A stretch of DNA of 9,450 bases from Chitinophagia bacterium (GCA_010027295.1 RGVM01000064.1:1-9450); one strand, 5' to 3'. Shown: positions 1 to 7,762, counted from the first letter of the stretch. Numbers and translations: made by a program. The notes: a model not told the origin generated them from the letters alone.

Positions 1-489
1 GACTTCACCGGCGGCGCGCACCCGCCCCTCCCGCCGGGCGCCTACGAGCACTGGCAGGGCGGGTTCAAGTACTCCTCGGACGGACGCAAGCTCTTCATTG
101 TCCAGCTGCAGGGCAACGCCGGGGGCTTCTTCAACGGACATGTCACGCAGCTCTCCGCCACCCTCACCTGGCGCGCCCAGCCCTGGGGTAACTTCTCCCT
201 CTACGCGGAACAGGCGCGCATCCGCTTCCCCGCACCCTATGGCGGAACAAACCTCCTGCTCTTCGCACCCCGCTTCGAAGTCAACTTCTCCAACAGCCTC
301 TTCTGGACAACCTTCCTGCAGTACAACTCACAGAACAACAACTTCAACGTGAACAGCAGGCTCCAGTGGCGCTACCGGCCGATGAGCGACCTCTTCGTCG
401 TCTATACCGACAACTACTTCACCGACCCCTTCCTCAAGAACAAGAACCGCGCACTCGTCTTCAAGCTCAACATCTGGCTCAATCCCTGA
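1..489 (+). CDS. DUF5916 / CBM9-like domain protein, C-terminal end (partial)
   Basis: The reading frame is open from base 1 and ends at a TGA at 487-489, so 162 C-terminal residues are visible and the start lies upstream of the window. The segment is rich in alternating aromatic and polar residues (for example WQGGFKYSSDGRKLF near the start and LQWRYRPMSDLFVVY near residues 120-135), as in outer-membrane beta-barrel strands. The block NSRLQWRYRP-SDLFVVY followed by KNRALVFKLN close to the stop resembles the end of Bacteroidota proteins that have an N-terminal family-9 carbohydrate-binding-like domain and a C-terminal DUF5916 domain. Those proteins are usually several hundred residues long and exported; their biochemical role is not established. 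The last residue is Pro rather than the aromatic residue typical of many barrels. It could instead be another outer-membrane barrel family. The GH109 gene follows on the same strand after 51 bases. Confidence 0.72.
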   Translation, partial: DFTGGAHPPLPPGAYEHWQGGFKYSSDGRKLFIVQLQGNAGGFFNGHVTQLSATLTWRAQPWGNFSLYAEQARIRFPAPYGGTNLLLFAPRFEVNFSNSLFWTTFLQYNSQNNNFNVNSRLQWRYRPMSDLFVVYTDNYFTDPFLKNKNRALVFKLNIWLNP

Positions 490-540
490 ACGGGGACGGT
501 CATTTTATCCTATCTTCAAGGCACCCAAAAAACGACCGAC

Positions 541-1923
541 ATGCCCACAGACAGAAGACGATTCCTGCGCGACATCGCCATCGGGTCTACCGCGATCGCC
601 GGCAGCCTGCCCGCCCGTTCCATGACCGACGGCAAACCCGAGCCATCCTTCAACATGTGCGGGTACGCGGCCCCGCGGATCGACAAGGTGCGCATCGGCA
701 TTATCGGCCTCGGCATGCGGGGCCCCGGAGCCGTCGAGCGCATGTCGCACATCCAGGGCGTCGAGATAAAGGCCCTCTGCGACAAGCTGCCCGAACGCGC
801 CGACAAGGCCAACCGCATCCTCGAGAAGGCCGGCCTCCCGAAGGCCGACACCTACAGTGGTGAGGAGGGATGGAAGGCCCTCTGCGAACGGAAGGACCTC
901 GACCTCGTCTACATCTGCACACCCTGGCACCTGCACACGCCCATGGCCGTCTACGCCATGAAGAGCGGCAAGCACGCCGCCACCGAAGTGCCCGCCGCAC
1001 AGACCCTCGAGGAATGCTGGCAGCTCGTCGAGACCTCCGAGAAGACCCGACGCCACTGCATGATGCTCGAGAACTGCTGCTACGACTTCTTCGAGCTGCT
1101 CACCCTCAACATGGTCCGCAACGGACTCTTCGGCGAAATGCTGCACGCCGAGGGCGCCTACATCCACGACCTCAGCCGCGACTACCTCTTCAACAAGAAG
1201 GGCTACAACGACATGTGGCGCCTCAAGGCCAACATGGGCAGGCAGGGCAACCTCTACCCCACCCACGGCCTGGGCCCCATCGCCCAATGCCTCAACATCG
1301 GACGGGGTGACAGGATGGACTACCTCGTGAGCATGACCACGGCCGACCTCACCCTCTCCCCCCTCGCCGACGAGATGGCTGCCAAAGACAACTTCTTCAA
1401 GGCCTTCACCGGCAAGTCGTACCACGGCAACATGAACAACACCACCATCCGCACCGTCAAGGGCAGGACCATGCTCCTGCAACACGACATCTCCTCCCCC
1501 CGCCCCTACTCGCGCATACACCTGATCAGCGGCACCAAGGGCGTGGCCAGCAAATGGCCATCCCCCCAGCGCATCGCCTTCGGACATGCATGGCTCAAGG
1601 ATGAGGAGATGAAGGCCCTCGAGGAAAAATACACGCCGCCCATCGTCAAGCATATCGGCGAGATCGCCAAGAGCGTGGGCGGTCACGGCGGGATGGACTT
1701 CATCATGGACTGGAGGCTCATCGACTGCCTGCGCAACGGACTCCCGCTCGACCAAGATGTCTACGACGCCGCCGCATGGAGCTGCATCGTCCCGCTGAGC
1801 GACCAGTCGGCCAAGGCACGCGCGAAATCTGTCGACATCCCCGACTTCACCCGGGGCGCCTGGAAGACCAACAAGCCCCACGACATGACGCTCGAAGGAG
1901 GTGGCAACACGGGCGTCCGCTGA
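541..1923 (+). CDS. GH109 family glycosidase (alpha-N-acetylgalactosaminidase type), Gfo/Idh/MocA fold, Tat-exported
   Basis: This 460-residue protein is a full-length member of glycoside hydrolase family 109. Characterised members remove terminal alpha-GalNAc by a transient oxidation/elimination mechanism that uses tightly bound NAD+. The N-terminus has a twin-arginine motif (RRRFLR, residues 5-10) and a short hydrophobic stretch (about 11-23), indicating Tat export of a folded, cofactor-loaded enzyme. The Rossmann NAD site is GIIGLGMRG at 53-61. Family-typical blocks follow: CTPWHLHTPMAVYAM (126-140), EVPAA (149-153), MMLENCCYDFFE (174-185), GNLYPTHGLGP (236-246, with Tyr239 and His242 likely at the active site), SSPRPYSRIH (318-327), GGHGGMDFIMD (380-390) and IPDFTRGAW (433-441). 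The ATG at 541 is chosen because it places the Tat motif at the very N-terminus; no Shine-Dalgarno sequence precedes it, only an A-rich run. Family assignment is strong. The GalNAc substrate is inferred, since GH109 also contains members of other or unknown specificity. Confidence 0.93.
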   Translation: MPTDRRRFLRDIAIGSTAIAGSLPARSMTDGKPEPSFNMCGYAAPRIDKVRIGIIGLGMRGPGAVERMSHIQGVEIKALCDKLPERADKANRILEKAGLPKADTYSGEEGWKALCERKDLDLVYICTPWHLHTPMAVYAMKSGKHAATEVPAAQTLEECWQLVETSEKTRRHCMMLENCCYDFFELLTLNMVRNGLFGEMLHAEGAYIHDLSRDYLFNKKGYNDMWRLKANMGRQGNLYPTHGLGPIAQCLNIGRGDRMDYLVSMTTADLTLSPLADEMAAKDNFFKAFTGKSYHGNMNNTTIRTVKGRTMLLQHDISSPRPYSRIHLISGTKGVASKWPSPQRIAFGHAWLKDEEMKALEEKYTPPIVKHIGEIAKSVGGHGGMDFIMDWRLIDCLRNGLPLDQDVYDAAAWSCIVPLSDQSAKARAKSVDIPDFTRGAWKTNKPHDMTLEGGGNTGVR

Positions 1924-1971
1924 AGACCGGGGGCCAAGGTCCCTGCTTCAGTCAGACAAAAGAGACATACA

Positions 1972-1995
1972 AAGGGCATCCTCCGGGATGCCCTT
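1972..1995. terminator. Probable bidirectional terminator between convergent genes
   Basis: A perfect 10-bp inverted repeat, AAGGGCATCC / GGATGCCCTT, encloses the 4-base loop TCCG. It lies in the 83-base gap between the stop of the GH109 gene (1923) and the stop of nuoN (2007), so it can fold in RNA from either strand. On the minus-strand transcript the hairpin is followed by a moderately T-rich stretch (TTTGTATGTCTCTTTTG once the pairing T residues are included); on the plus strand the following bases (CCCTATTG) are not T-rich. It therefore looks stronger for nuoN than for GH109. A second, weaker GC-rich hairpin can be drawn just after the GH109 stop (1930-1943, GGGGCC / GGTCCC with one G-U pair). 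Confidence 0.8.
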
Positions 1996-2006
1996 CCCTA
2001 TTGCGA

Positions 2007-3380
2007 TCAGTAAGAAAGAAAACGAAGCAGCCAGTCGGGATGTATCCCCAGCGCGAGGACCGCCAATGCGGTGACGACTAACACGGCACGGGTACCCTTC
2101 GACACTTCGGGCTGGGCATCGCCGCCCGTCCGGAAGTACATCGCCTGGATGACGCGGAAATAATAGTACACGCCCACCACGGCGCAGAGCAGGGCGAGTA
2201 TCGCCAGCCAGACCATCCGGCCCTCTTCGAGGGTCGCTGCGATCATCTGGTACTTCGCGAAGAAGCCCGCCGTGAGCGGGATGCCCGCGAGCGAGAGCAG
2301 GAAGACCGTGAGCAGCAGGGCCAGCAGGGGCTGGCGGCCGGCCATTCCGTTGAACGCCTCGAAGCTGTGGTCCTTCATACGGGCCAGCACGGCGAAGACC
2401 CCGATCGTGGCCAGGCTGTAAGACACGGCATAGAGTACGATGCCGGTGCGGGCCGTCTGGTTGAGGGCGAAGAGGGCGAGCATCATGAAGCCCGCCTGTG
2501 CGATGCTGGAGTAGGCGAGCATGCGCTTGACGCTCTGCTGGAAGACGGCGGTCACATTGCCGATGATGAGGGTCGCGGCCGTGAGGAATGCCATCAGCAG
2601 ACGCCAGTGCTCGTGCAGCCGCCCGAAGCCGTCCTGGAAGAGCCGAAGGAAGGCGAAGAAGGCGGCCCCCTTCACGATGGTGGCCATGAAGGAGGTGAAC
2701 ACGGTGGGCGTGCCGTCGTACACGTCGGGCGTCCAGAAATGGAAGGGGGCGGCCGATACCTTGAAGGCCATGGACACCAGCAGCAGCACGATGCCGGCAG
2801 TGGCCAGGGGAGAAAGGGCCTCTTCCCCGATGTTCAGGGCCTCCAGGTAGAAGGATCCGTGGGTGCCGTAGAGGAGCGTGACGCCCATCAGCATCACACC
2901 GGTCGAGAAGGCCCCCATGAGGAAGTATTTCAGGGCCGCCTCGTTGCTCCTCAGGTTGCGCTTGTCGCTCGCCGAGAGGATGTAGAGGGGGATGGATACG
3001 ATCTCGATGCCGAGGAACAGCATCAGCAGGGAACGGAAGCCGGCTATGATGCATATGCCCGTCATCACGAAGAAGATAAGTGCCAGCGGATCAGACGTGC
3101 CCGTCCCGCCATCGGCCATGACATGCACGGACAGCAGCAGGTACAACAGGGCGCAGCCCGCCATGAGGATGATGAACACGCTCTCATAGGGTCCGTAGGA
3201 GAGCATGCCGCCACCGGTGATGCCAAAGGGGCTGATGCCTGCCAGGTCGAGCCATGCAGCGACCACGAGCAGGGCCATGCCGACGACGGCCATGCGGCCA
3301 TGCAGCCGGGCGTGGGGAGAGGCCAGCCCCGTGAACATCATGACCACGCCCCAGAGGGCCGACAGTAGAATCGCATTCAT
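2007..3380 (-). CDS. nuoN: NADH-quinone oxidoreductase subunit N
   Basis: A 457-residue antiporter-like membrane subunit of respiratory complex I, the pump nearest the quinone-binding end of the membrane arm. It is hydrophobic throughout, with about 13-14 predicted membrane helices. The residues expected for the buried proton path are present: Glu126 in GIEIVSIPLY (TM5), Lys207 in MAFKVSAAPFHFWTPDVYDG (broken TM7), Lys237 in TIVKGAA (TM8), Lys285 in VKRMLAYSSIAQAG, and Lys376 in GFFAKYQM (TM12). The VKRMLAYSSIAQ and PFHFWTPDVY blocks distinguish it from the related NuoM, which has PFHTWQPDAY. Length is normal for NuoN. The start ATG at 3380 is preceded by an A/G-rich stretch but no clear Shine-Dalgarno. 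It lies 45 bases after the nuoM stop, and as the last gene of the run it ends 11 bases before the shared terminator hairpin. Confidence 0.97.
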   Translation of the reverse strand: MNAILLSALWGVVMMFTGLASPHARLHGRMAVVGMALLVVAAWLDLAGISPFGITGGGMLSYGPYESVFIILMAGCALLYLLLSVHVMADGGTGTSDPLALIFFVMTGICIIAGFRSLLMLFLGIEIVSIPLYILSASDKRNLRSNEAALKYFLMGAFSTGVMLMGVTLLYGTHGSFYLEALNIGEEALSPLATAGIVLLLVSMAFKVSAAPFHFWTPDVYDGTPTVFTSFMATIVKGAAFFAFLRLFQDGFGRLHEHWRLLMAFLTAATLIIGNVTAVFQQSVKRMLAYSSIAQAGFMMLALFALNQTARTGIVLYAVSYSLATIGVFAVLARMKDHSFEAFNGMAGRQPLLALLLTVFLLSLAGIPLTAGFFAKYQMIAATLEEGRMVWLAILALLCAVVGVYYYFRVIQAMYFRTGGDAQPEVSKGTRAVLVVTALAVLALGIHPDWLLRFLSY

Positions 3381-3425
3381 ACTATTCCATTCAGTATTCC
3401 AAGGTTCTCGGGGCCGCCTGCCGCC

Positions 3426-4895
3426 TCAGCGCGACTGCACCCGTTTCAGGATCAGGTCCGACGTGTCCTCCACCAGACGGAACATGGGTTCGGGATGCAC
3501 GCCTGCCGCCAGGATGACCACCACCAGCAGCGCCAGGATGGCCCTGTGGCGGAACGACACCTCGCGGAATCCGTCCGTCAGATCGTTGGTGCCGCCGAGG
3601 AAGACATTCCGGATCATGTTGAGCATGTACACGGCCGACAGGATGATGCTGAGGCCGGCCGCGGCCGCATACCAGGGGTTGTGCCGGTAGAGGCCGTTGA
3701 ACATGAGGAACTCGCCCACGAAGGCGTTGGTGAGGGGAAGCGCGATGTTGGCCAGCGCGATCACCGTCAGCAGCACCGCCAGCGAAGGCGCCTTCTGCGC
3801 CAGTCCGCCCAGCTGCGAGATCTTGCGCACCCCGAGCTGCGACTCGATGAGCGATACCACCACCCAGAGTCCGATGATGTTGACGCCGTGGTTGAACATC
3901 TGCACCAACACCCCGTGCCAGGCCTCCTGCTGCACCGTGAAGACGGCCGCCGCCATCAGTCCGACGTGGGCGATGGAGGAGTAGGCCACCATCCGCTTCA
4001 GGTCGTCCTGCACCATCGCGATGCAGGAGGCGTAGAGCATGCCGGCGATGCACAGCAGGATGGCAATCTCGTCGAACCGCTTGAGCGCGTCGGGGAACAG
4101 CGGGAGGAGCCAGCGGATCAGTGCGAAGACGCCCATCTTGACCATCACGCCGCTGAGGACCATGGTGACGGCGGTGTCGGACTGCTCGTACGCGTCGGGC
4201 TGCCAGGTGTGGAAGGGGAAGACGGGCATCTTGATGGCGAAGGCCAGGAAGAAGGCCCAGAACAGCCATGCCTGCTCGACAGGGTCGAGGCTGGTGCGGT
4301 AGAAGCTTGCCAGCGAGAAGCTCTGGTCGGTCGTGCGCATGTGCATCCACAGGATACCGGCCAGCATGAGCACCGAGCCGGCGAACGTGTAGATGAAGAA
4401 CTTGAAGGCGGCCTGCACCCGGCGCTCGCCGCCCCAGAGGGAGGCGAGGAAGTACACGGGTATGAGGGCCAGCTCCCAGAAGAAGTAGAAGCCGAGGGCG
4501 TCGGCCGACAGGAACACCCCGTTGAGGCCCGCCTGCGCCATCAGCATGAGGCCGAAGAAGACGTGCTGGCGGTCGCGGCAGGTGCCTAGGGTGCTGCCCA
4601 GGATGACGGGGAAGGAGACCGCATTGAGCAGGCACAGGATCCAGGAGATGCCGTCGAGCGTGAGGGTGAAGCTGCTGCCGAAGTCGGGCAGCCAGACATA
4701 ACTCACCTGCGTGAGGGCGTAGTGCTTCTCACCCTGGAAGAACAGGCTCGCCACGGTGACCGTGAAGGTGACGAGCGAGGAGGCCAGCGCCCATCTACCC
4801 GCGGCACCTTCCTTGCGCAGGAGGAAGGCGGGGAGCGCCCCGAGGAGCGGGAGCCATATCAGTAGGGCCGGGAAATTGTCGAACGCCGTGAACAT
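3426..4895 (-). CDS. nuoM: NADH-quinone oxidoreductase subunit M
   Basis: A 489-residue antiporter-like subunit of complex I that forms the middle proton pump between NuoL and NuoN. It has about 14 membrane helices. Diagnostic residues are all in place: Glu141 in FFWELALIPVYFL (TM5), Lys222 in AIKMPVFPFHTWQPDAYEQS (broken TM7), Lys253 in GVMVKMG (TM8), and Glu395 in AFVGEFLMF (TM12). A TM12 Glu instead of Lys is the hallmark of NuoM. The DDLKRMVAYSSIAHVG block (297-312) is typical. The start at 4895 gives MFTAFDNFPALLIWLPLLG, a normal first helix, and has no recognisable ribosome-binding sequence. The gene begins 12 bases after the nuoL stop, so the two are very probably co-transcribed. Confidence 0.97.
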   Translation of the reverse strand: MFTAFDNFPALLIWLPLLGALPAFLLRKEGAAGRWALASSLVTFTVTVASLFFQGEKHYALTQVSYVWLPDFGSSFTLTLDGISWILCLLNAVSFPVILGSTLGTCRDRQHVFFGLMLMAQAGLNGVFLSADALGFYFFWELALIPVYFLASLWGGERRVQAAFKFFIYTFAGSVLMLAGILWMHMRTTDQSFSLASFYRTSLDPVEQAWLFWAFFLAFAIKMPVFPFHTWQPDAYEQSDTAVTMVLSGVMVKMGVFALIRWLLPLFPDALKRFDEIAILLCIAGMLYASCIAMVQDDLKRMVAYSSIAHVGLMAAAVFTVQQEAWHGVLVQMFNHGVNIIGLWVVVSLIESQLGVRKISQLGGLAQKAPSLAVLLTVIALANIALPLTNAFVGEFLMFNGLYRHNPWYAAAAGLSIILSAVYMLNMIRNVFLGGTNDLTDGFREVSFRHRAILALLVVVILAAGVHPEPMFRLVEDTSDLILKRVQSR

Positions 4896-4907
4896 AGCCG
4901 CAGGGGT

Positions 4908-6815
4908 TTAAGGCTTCCAGAACATCTGGACGATGAAGAAGAGGACCATGCAGAACACCATGATGAGCAGGTAGGAGCCTACCTGTCCGCTCTGCAGCAG
5001 CCGCAGCTGGCGGGCTCCGTACTGCACCGAGCGGCCGACGCCGTTGACGAGGCCGTCAATGATATATCGTTCCACCACGCCGGACAGGAAACGCGACAGC
5101 GCACGCAGGGGCCTGCTCACGATCGCGTCGTAGAGCTCGTCGACGAGCCACTTGCGCTCCAGCAGCCCCGACAGTCCGCCTCCGGCGGGCGCATCGGAGG
5201 GAACCTGACGGCTGAAGCGGGACCAGGCGAAGGCTACGACGGACAGGATGATGGCGGTGGAAGTCCCCATCAGGATCCATTCGGTGGCATGGTCGAGGTG
5301 GGCGACAGCCATGCCCTCGCCATCCTCGCCCGACAGCACGGGAGCGAGATAGTCACCCAGCCGATGGGCTCCTGGCAGGATGACCTCGGGGATGCCCAGC
5401 CAGCCTCCCGCGACGGAGAGGACGGCTAGCACCGCCAGCGGGAGCGTCATCGCCCAGGGACTCTCGTGCAGGTGGGCCGACTGTTCGGCCGTCCCGCGGA
5501 AGGCACCCCGGAAGGTCAGCGCATAGAGGCGGAACATGTAGAACGCGGTCATCAGGGCACCCAGCATCCCGAAGGCATAATAGGCGGGATGCTTCGCCAG
5601 GGCGGCCATCAGGATCTCGTCCTTCGAGAAGAAGCCCGAGAAGGGCGGCAGTCCGGCGATGGCGAGGCAGGCGAGCAGGAAGGTGGCGTGCGTCACAGGC
5701 ATGCGCTTGGCGAGACCTCCCATGCGGCGGATGTCCTGCTCGTGGTGCATGGCGTGTATGACGCTGCCGGCGCCCAGGAAGAGCAGGGCCTTGAAGAAGG
5801 CGTGCGTCATGACATGGAAGACGGCGCCCGTATAGGCCCCGACGCCCAGGCCGAGGAACATGTAGCCCAGCTGGCTGACGGTGGAATAGGCCAGCACCTT
5901 CTTGATATCGTTCTGACGGAGGGCGATGCTGGCGGCCAGGAGGGCCGTGGCGAGGCCCGTGACGGCCACCACCGTCTGGGTGACGGGTGCGAGGTCGAAG
6001 AGGACATGGCTGCGGGCAATCATGTAGATGCCGGCCGTCACCATCGTCGCGGCGTGGATGAGGGCGGATACGGGCGTGGGACCTGCCATGGCGTCGGGCA
6101 GCCAGGTGAAGAGCGGTATCTGTGCCGACTTGCCGGTGGCACCCACGAACAATAGCAGCGTGATGCCTGTCAGCACCGCGGCCGTGGCCTCGGGCGCCTT
6201 CTCGAAGACGCCGGCGAACTCGGCCGTGCCGAAGCGGGAGAGCATCCAGAAGACGGCCATCAGGAAGCCCAGATCGCCGATGCGGTTCATCACGAAGGCC
6301 TTCTTCGCTGCATCGTTGTAGGCCGGGTTGCGGAACCAGAAGCCAATGAGGAGGTAGGAACAGAGGCCCACGCCCTCCCAACCGATGAACATCGTCACGA
6401 AGCCGGACCCGAGGACCAGCACCAGCATAGAGAATACGAACAGATTCAGGTATGCGAAGTACCGGGCGAAGTCGGGCTCCGACTCCTCATGCATGTAGGC
6501 CGTCGAATAGAGGTGGATCAGAGAGCCCACTCCCGTGATGACGAGTAGGAAGAGGACGGAGAGGCGGTCTACGAGCAGGGAGAAGGGTATCTTGACCCTG
6601 CCGGTGTCGATGAAATCGGCGATCCGCACCGTCTGCGGTGCGAATCCGGGCGAAAGCGTCTCGAAGAATATCGACAGGGAGATCCCGAAGGCGGCCAGGA
6701 CCGTGCCCACTCCGATGACGGAGACAGCGGTCTTGGAGAGTCTTTTCCTTCCGAGGCCGTTCAGCAGGAAGCCCGCCAGCGGCAACAGCGGCACCAGGTA
6801 GATGAGTCTGCTCAT
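4908..6815 (-). CDS. nuoL: NADH-quinone oxidoreductase subunit L
   Basis: A 635-residue protein, the distal antiporter-like pump of complex I, including the C-terminal lateral helix that clamps the membrane arm. Key residues are visible: Glu147 in FIGWEGVGLCSYLLIGFW (TM5), Lys229 in GATGKSAQIPLFTWLPDAM (TM7), His254 in PVSALIHAATMVTAGIYM, Lys342 in THAFFKALLFLGAGSVIHAM, and Lys398/Asp400 in GFFSKDEIL (TM12). After the core come TM13-15 (about 410-535), a linker rich in Pro, Gly and acidic residues, the RKWLVDELYD motif at 554-563 typical of the lateral-helix region, and a final membrane helix (about 613-632). It is somewhat longer than the E. coli protein (613 residues), partly through an acidic, His-containing loop near 485-512. 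The ATG at 6815 lies close behind a small GC-rich hairpin and lacks a Shine-Dalgarno. Confidence 0.97.
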   Translation of the reverse strand: MSRLIYLVPLLPLAGFLLNGLGRKRLSKTAVSVIGVGTVLAAFGISLSIFFETLSPGFAPQTVRIADFIDTGRVKIPFSLLVDRLSVLFLLVITGVGSLIHLYSTAYMHEESEPDFARYFAYLNLFVFSMLVLVLGSGFVTMFIGWEGVGLCSYLLIGFWFRNPAYNDAAKKAFVMNRIGDLGFLMAVFWMLSRFGTAEFAGVFEKAPEATAAVLTGITLLLFVGATGKSAQIPLFTWLPDAMAGPTPVSALIHAATMVTAGIYMIARSHVLFDLAPVTQTVVAVTGLATALLAASIALRQNDIKKVLAYSTVSQLGYMFLGLGVGAYTGAVFHVMTHAFFKALLFLGAGSVIHAMHHEQDIRRMGGLAKRMPVTHATFLLACLAIAGLPPFSGFFSKDEILMAALAKHPAYYAFGMLGALMTAFYMFRLYALTFRGAFRGTAEQSAHLHESPWAMTLPLAVLAVLSVAGGWLGIPEVILPGAHRLGDYLAPVLSGEDGEGMAVAHLDHATEWILMGTSTAIILSVVAFAWSRFSRQVPSDAPAGGGLSGLLERKWLVDELYDAIVSRPLRALSRFLSGVVERYIIDGLVNGVGRSVQYGARQLRLLQSGQVGSYLLIMVFCMVLFFIVQMFWKP

Positions 6816-6823
6816 ACGCTTTG

Positions 6824-6836
6824 GGGGCTGGGCCCC
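6824..6836 (-). other. Small GC-rich hairpin just upstream of the nuoL start
   Basis: On the minus-strand RNA, GGGGC and GCCCC can pair around a 3-base loop (CCA), ending 8 bases before the nuoL ATG. The stem is only 5 bp but all G-C. It falls where a ribosome would bind, so it could influence how often nuoL is translated. In a GC-rich genome such a short stem may be chance. Confidence 0.35.
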
Positions 6837-6852
6837 GGTTTATTGTTGTCAG

Positions 6853-6878
6853 GGGTGCGGGGCAGGGACGCCGCACCC
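6853..6878 (-). other. Intercistronic hairpin after nuoK
   Basis: An 8-bp perfect inverted repeat (GGGTGCGG / CCGCACCC) with a 10-base loop sits 6 bases after the nuoK stop, in the longest spacer (69 bases) of the nuo run. No T tract follows on the transcribed strand, so it is unlikely to be a full intrinsic terminator. An RNA-stabilising or processing hairpin, or partial attenuation between nuoK and nuoL, would fit better. Confidence 0.5.
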
Positions 6879-6884
6879 GGGGGC

Positions 6885-7220
6885 TCAGTGCTTGAGCCGG
6901 TTGAGGAAGTTGATGTCGACGGAATGGATGTTGCGGTACATCATCACGATGATGGCGAGCCCGACGGTCACCTCGGCGGCCGCCACGACCATGATGAAGA
7001 ATACGAGTATCTGCGCCTCGGCGCCCACGGTGGATGCAGGGTCCAGCGCGACGGCTGCCGCGTTGTGCATCCGCGAAAAGGCCACCAGCAGCAGGTTCAC
7101 GGCGTTCAGCATGAGCTCGATGCACATGAACACAATGAGTGCGTTGCGCCGCGCCAGCACGCCGGCGACGCCGATGCTGAAGAGGGCGAGCGACAGGAAC
7201 AGGTAGTGGTTGATGGGCAT
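6885..7220 (-). CDS. nuoK: NADH-quinone oxidoreductase subunit K
   Basis: A 111-residue, three-helix subunit of the complex I membrane arm that links the quinone-site region to the antiporter-like pumps. Glu35 in [18 protein letters not shown] (second helix) and Glu83 in [11 protein letters not shown] (third helix) correspond to the two conserved membrane glutamates of the family. The protein is about ten residues longer than E. coli NuoK; the extra length falls in the loop between helices 2 and 3 (about 52-68, with [15 protein letters not shown]). The start at 7220 ([14 protein letters not shown]) gives the usual short N-terminus. It begins 31 bases after the nuoJ stop without a Shine-Dalgarno at normal spacing. 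The downstream spacer to nuoL contains two hairpins. Confidence 0.96.
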   Translation of the reverse strand: MPINHYLFLSLALFSIGVAGVLARRNALIVFMCIELMLNAVNLLLVAFSRMHNAAAVALDPASTVGAEAQILVFFIMVVAAAEVTVGLAIIVMMYRNIHSVDINFLNRLKH

Positions 7221-7251
7221 GTTCTGCGTATTGTGGGTGCTTCCCCGGGAT

Positions 7252-7752
7252 TCAGTTCTTCCTTCCGATGATCACCGCCCCGACCATCGCGCTCAGGAAC
7301 AGGACGGAGCTCAGCTCGAAGGGAACGACATATTCGGTGAAGAGGATCGATCCGAGACGGGCCACCAGTCCGATGTCACCCTCGGGACCCTCGAGGGAGA
7401 TACCCCTCAGCTCGGTCTCGCGCAGGGCGGCCACCAACACCAGCAGGAGGCTGCCGCCGGCGAGCGTGCCGGCCAGGCGCATGCGGTTGGCATGGCGCGG
7501 CTCGGCGTCGGCCTTGGTATTCATCAGCATGATCACGAACAGGAAGAGCACCATGATGGCGCCCGCATACACGATCATGTTGACGACCGCCAGGAACTGC
7601 GCGTTCATGAGTATGTAGTGCCCCGATATCGAGAAGAACACGAGAATGAGCCACAGCACGCTGTGGACGGGGTTGCGGCTCGTGACCATCATGAGTGCGC
7701 TCAGGATGGACAGGGCCGTGAGGAACCAGAAGAGCATCTGAGAAGTGTTCAT
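7252..7752 (-). CDS. nuoJ: NADH-quinone oxidoreductase subunit J
   Basis: A 166-residue, five-helix membrane subunit of complex I next to NuoK and NuoH. The signature is [23 protein letters not shown] around residues 57-79, the third helix, whose flexible tyrosine/glycine region takes part in coupling quinone reduction to pumping. Near the end, [21 protein letters not shown] (140-160) is the usual last helix. Length matches NuoJ of other Bacteroidota. The start at 7752 ([15 protein letters not shown]) is supported by an AAGGAG sequence just upstream, the only clear Shine-Dalgarno that I see in this operon segment. It starts 15 bases after the nuoI stop. Confidence 0.96.
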   Translation of the reverse strand: MNTSQMLFWFLTALSILSALMMVTSRNPVHSVLWLILVFFSISGHYILMNAQFLAVVNMIVYAGAIMVLFLFVIMLMNTKADAEPRHANRMRLAGTLAGGSLLLVLVAALRETELRGISLEGPEGDIGLVARLGSILFTEYVVPFELSSVLFLSAMVGAVIIGRKN

Positions 7753-7756
7753 GTGT

Positions 7757-7762
7757 CTCCTT
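7757..7762 (-). promoter_or_regulatory. Shine-Dalgarno sequence of nuoJ
   Basis: AAGGAG on the minus strand, 4 bases before the nuoJ ATG. It confirms the start of nuoJ. It stands out because the other visible nuo starts have no such motif, as is common in Bacteroidota. The spacing is somewhat short. Confidence 0.7.

Noticed and set aside
490..540. A possible Bacteroidota promoter (TATCTTCA resembling the TAnnTTTG element) before the GH109 gene
   Set aside because: Two of the six fixed positions do not match and there is no convincing TTTG element at the right distance upstream.
505..1881. A 458-codon open frame antisense to the GH109 gene
   Set aside because: It is in exact codon register with the sense gene, so stops could arise only opposite TTA, CTA or TCA codons, which are avoided at this GC content. 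Its product is rich in Gly, Val, His and Asp with no recognisable domain.
2367..6155. Long plus-strand frames opposite nuoN (2367-3368), nuoM (3495-4589) and nuoL (5466-6155)
   Set aside because: These are the same in-register antisense effect, with His/Glu/Gly-rich products and no family resemblance.
5353..6381. A minus-strand frame of 342 codons inside nuoL in another register
   Set aside because: It overlaps a complete nuoL with all catalytic residues. The product is Arg/His/Pro-rich, as expected from shifted GC-rich codons.
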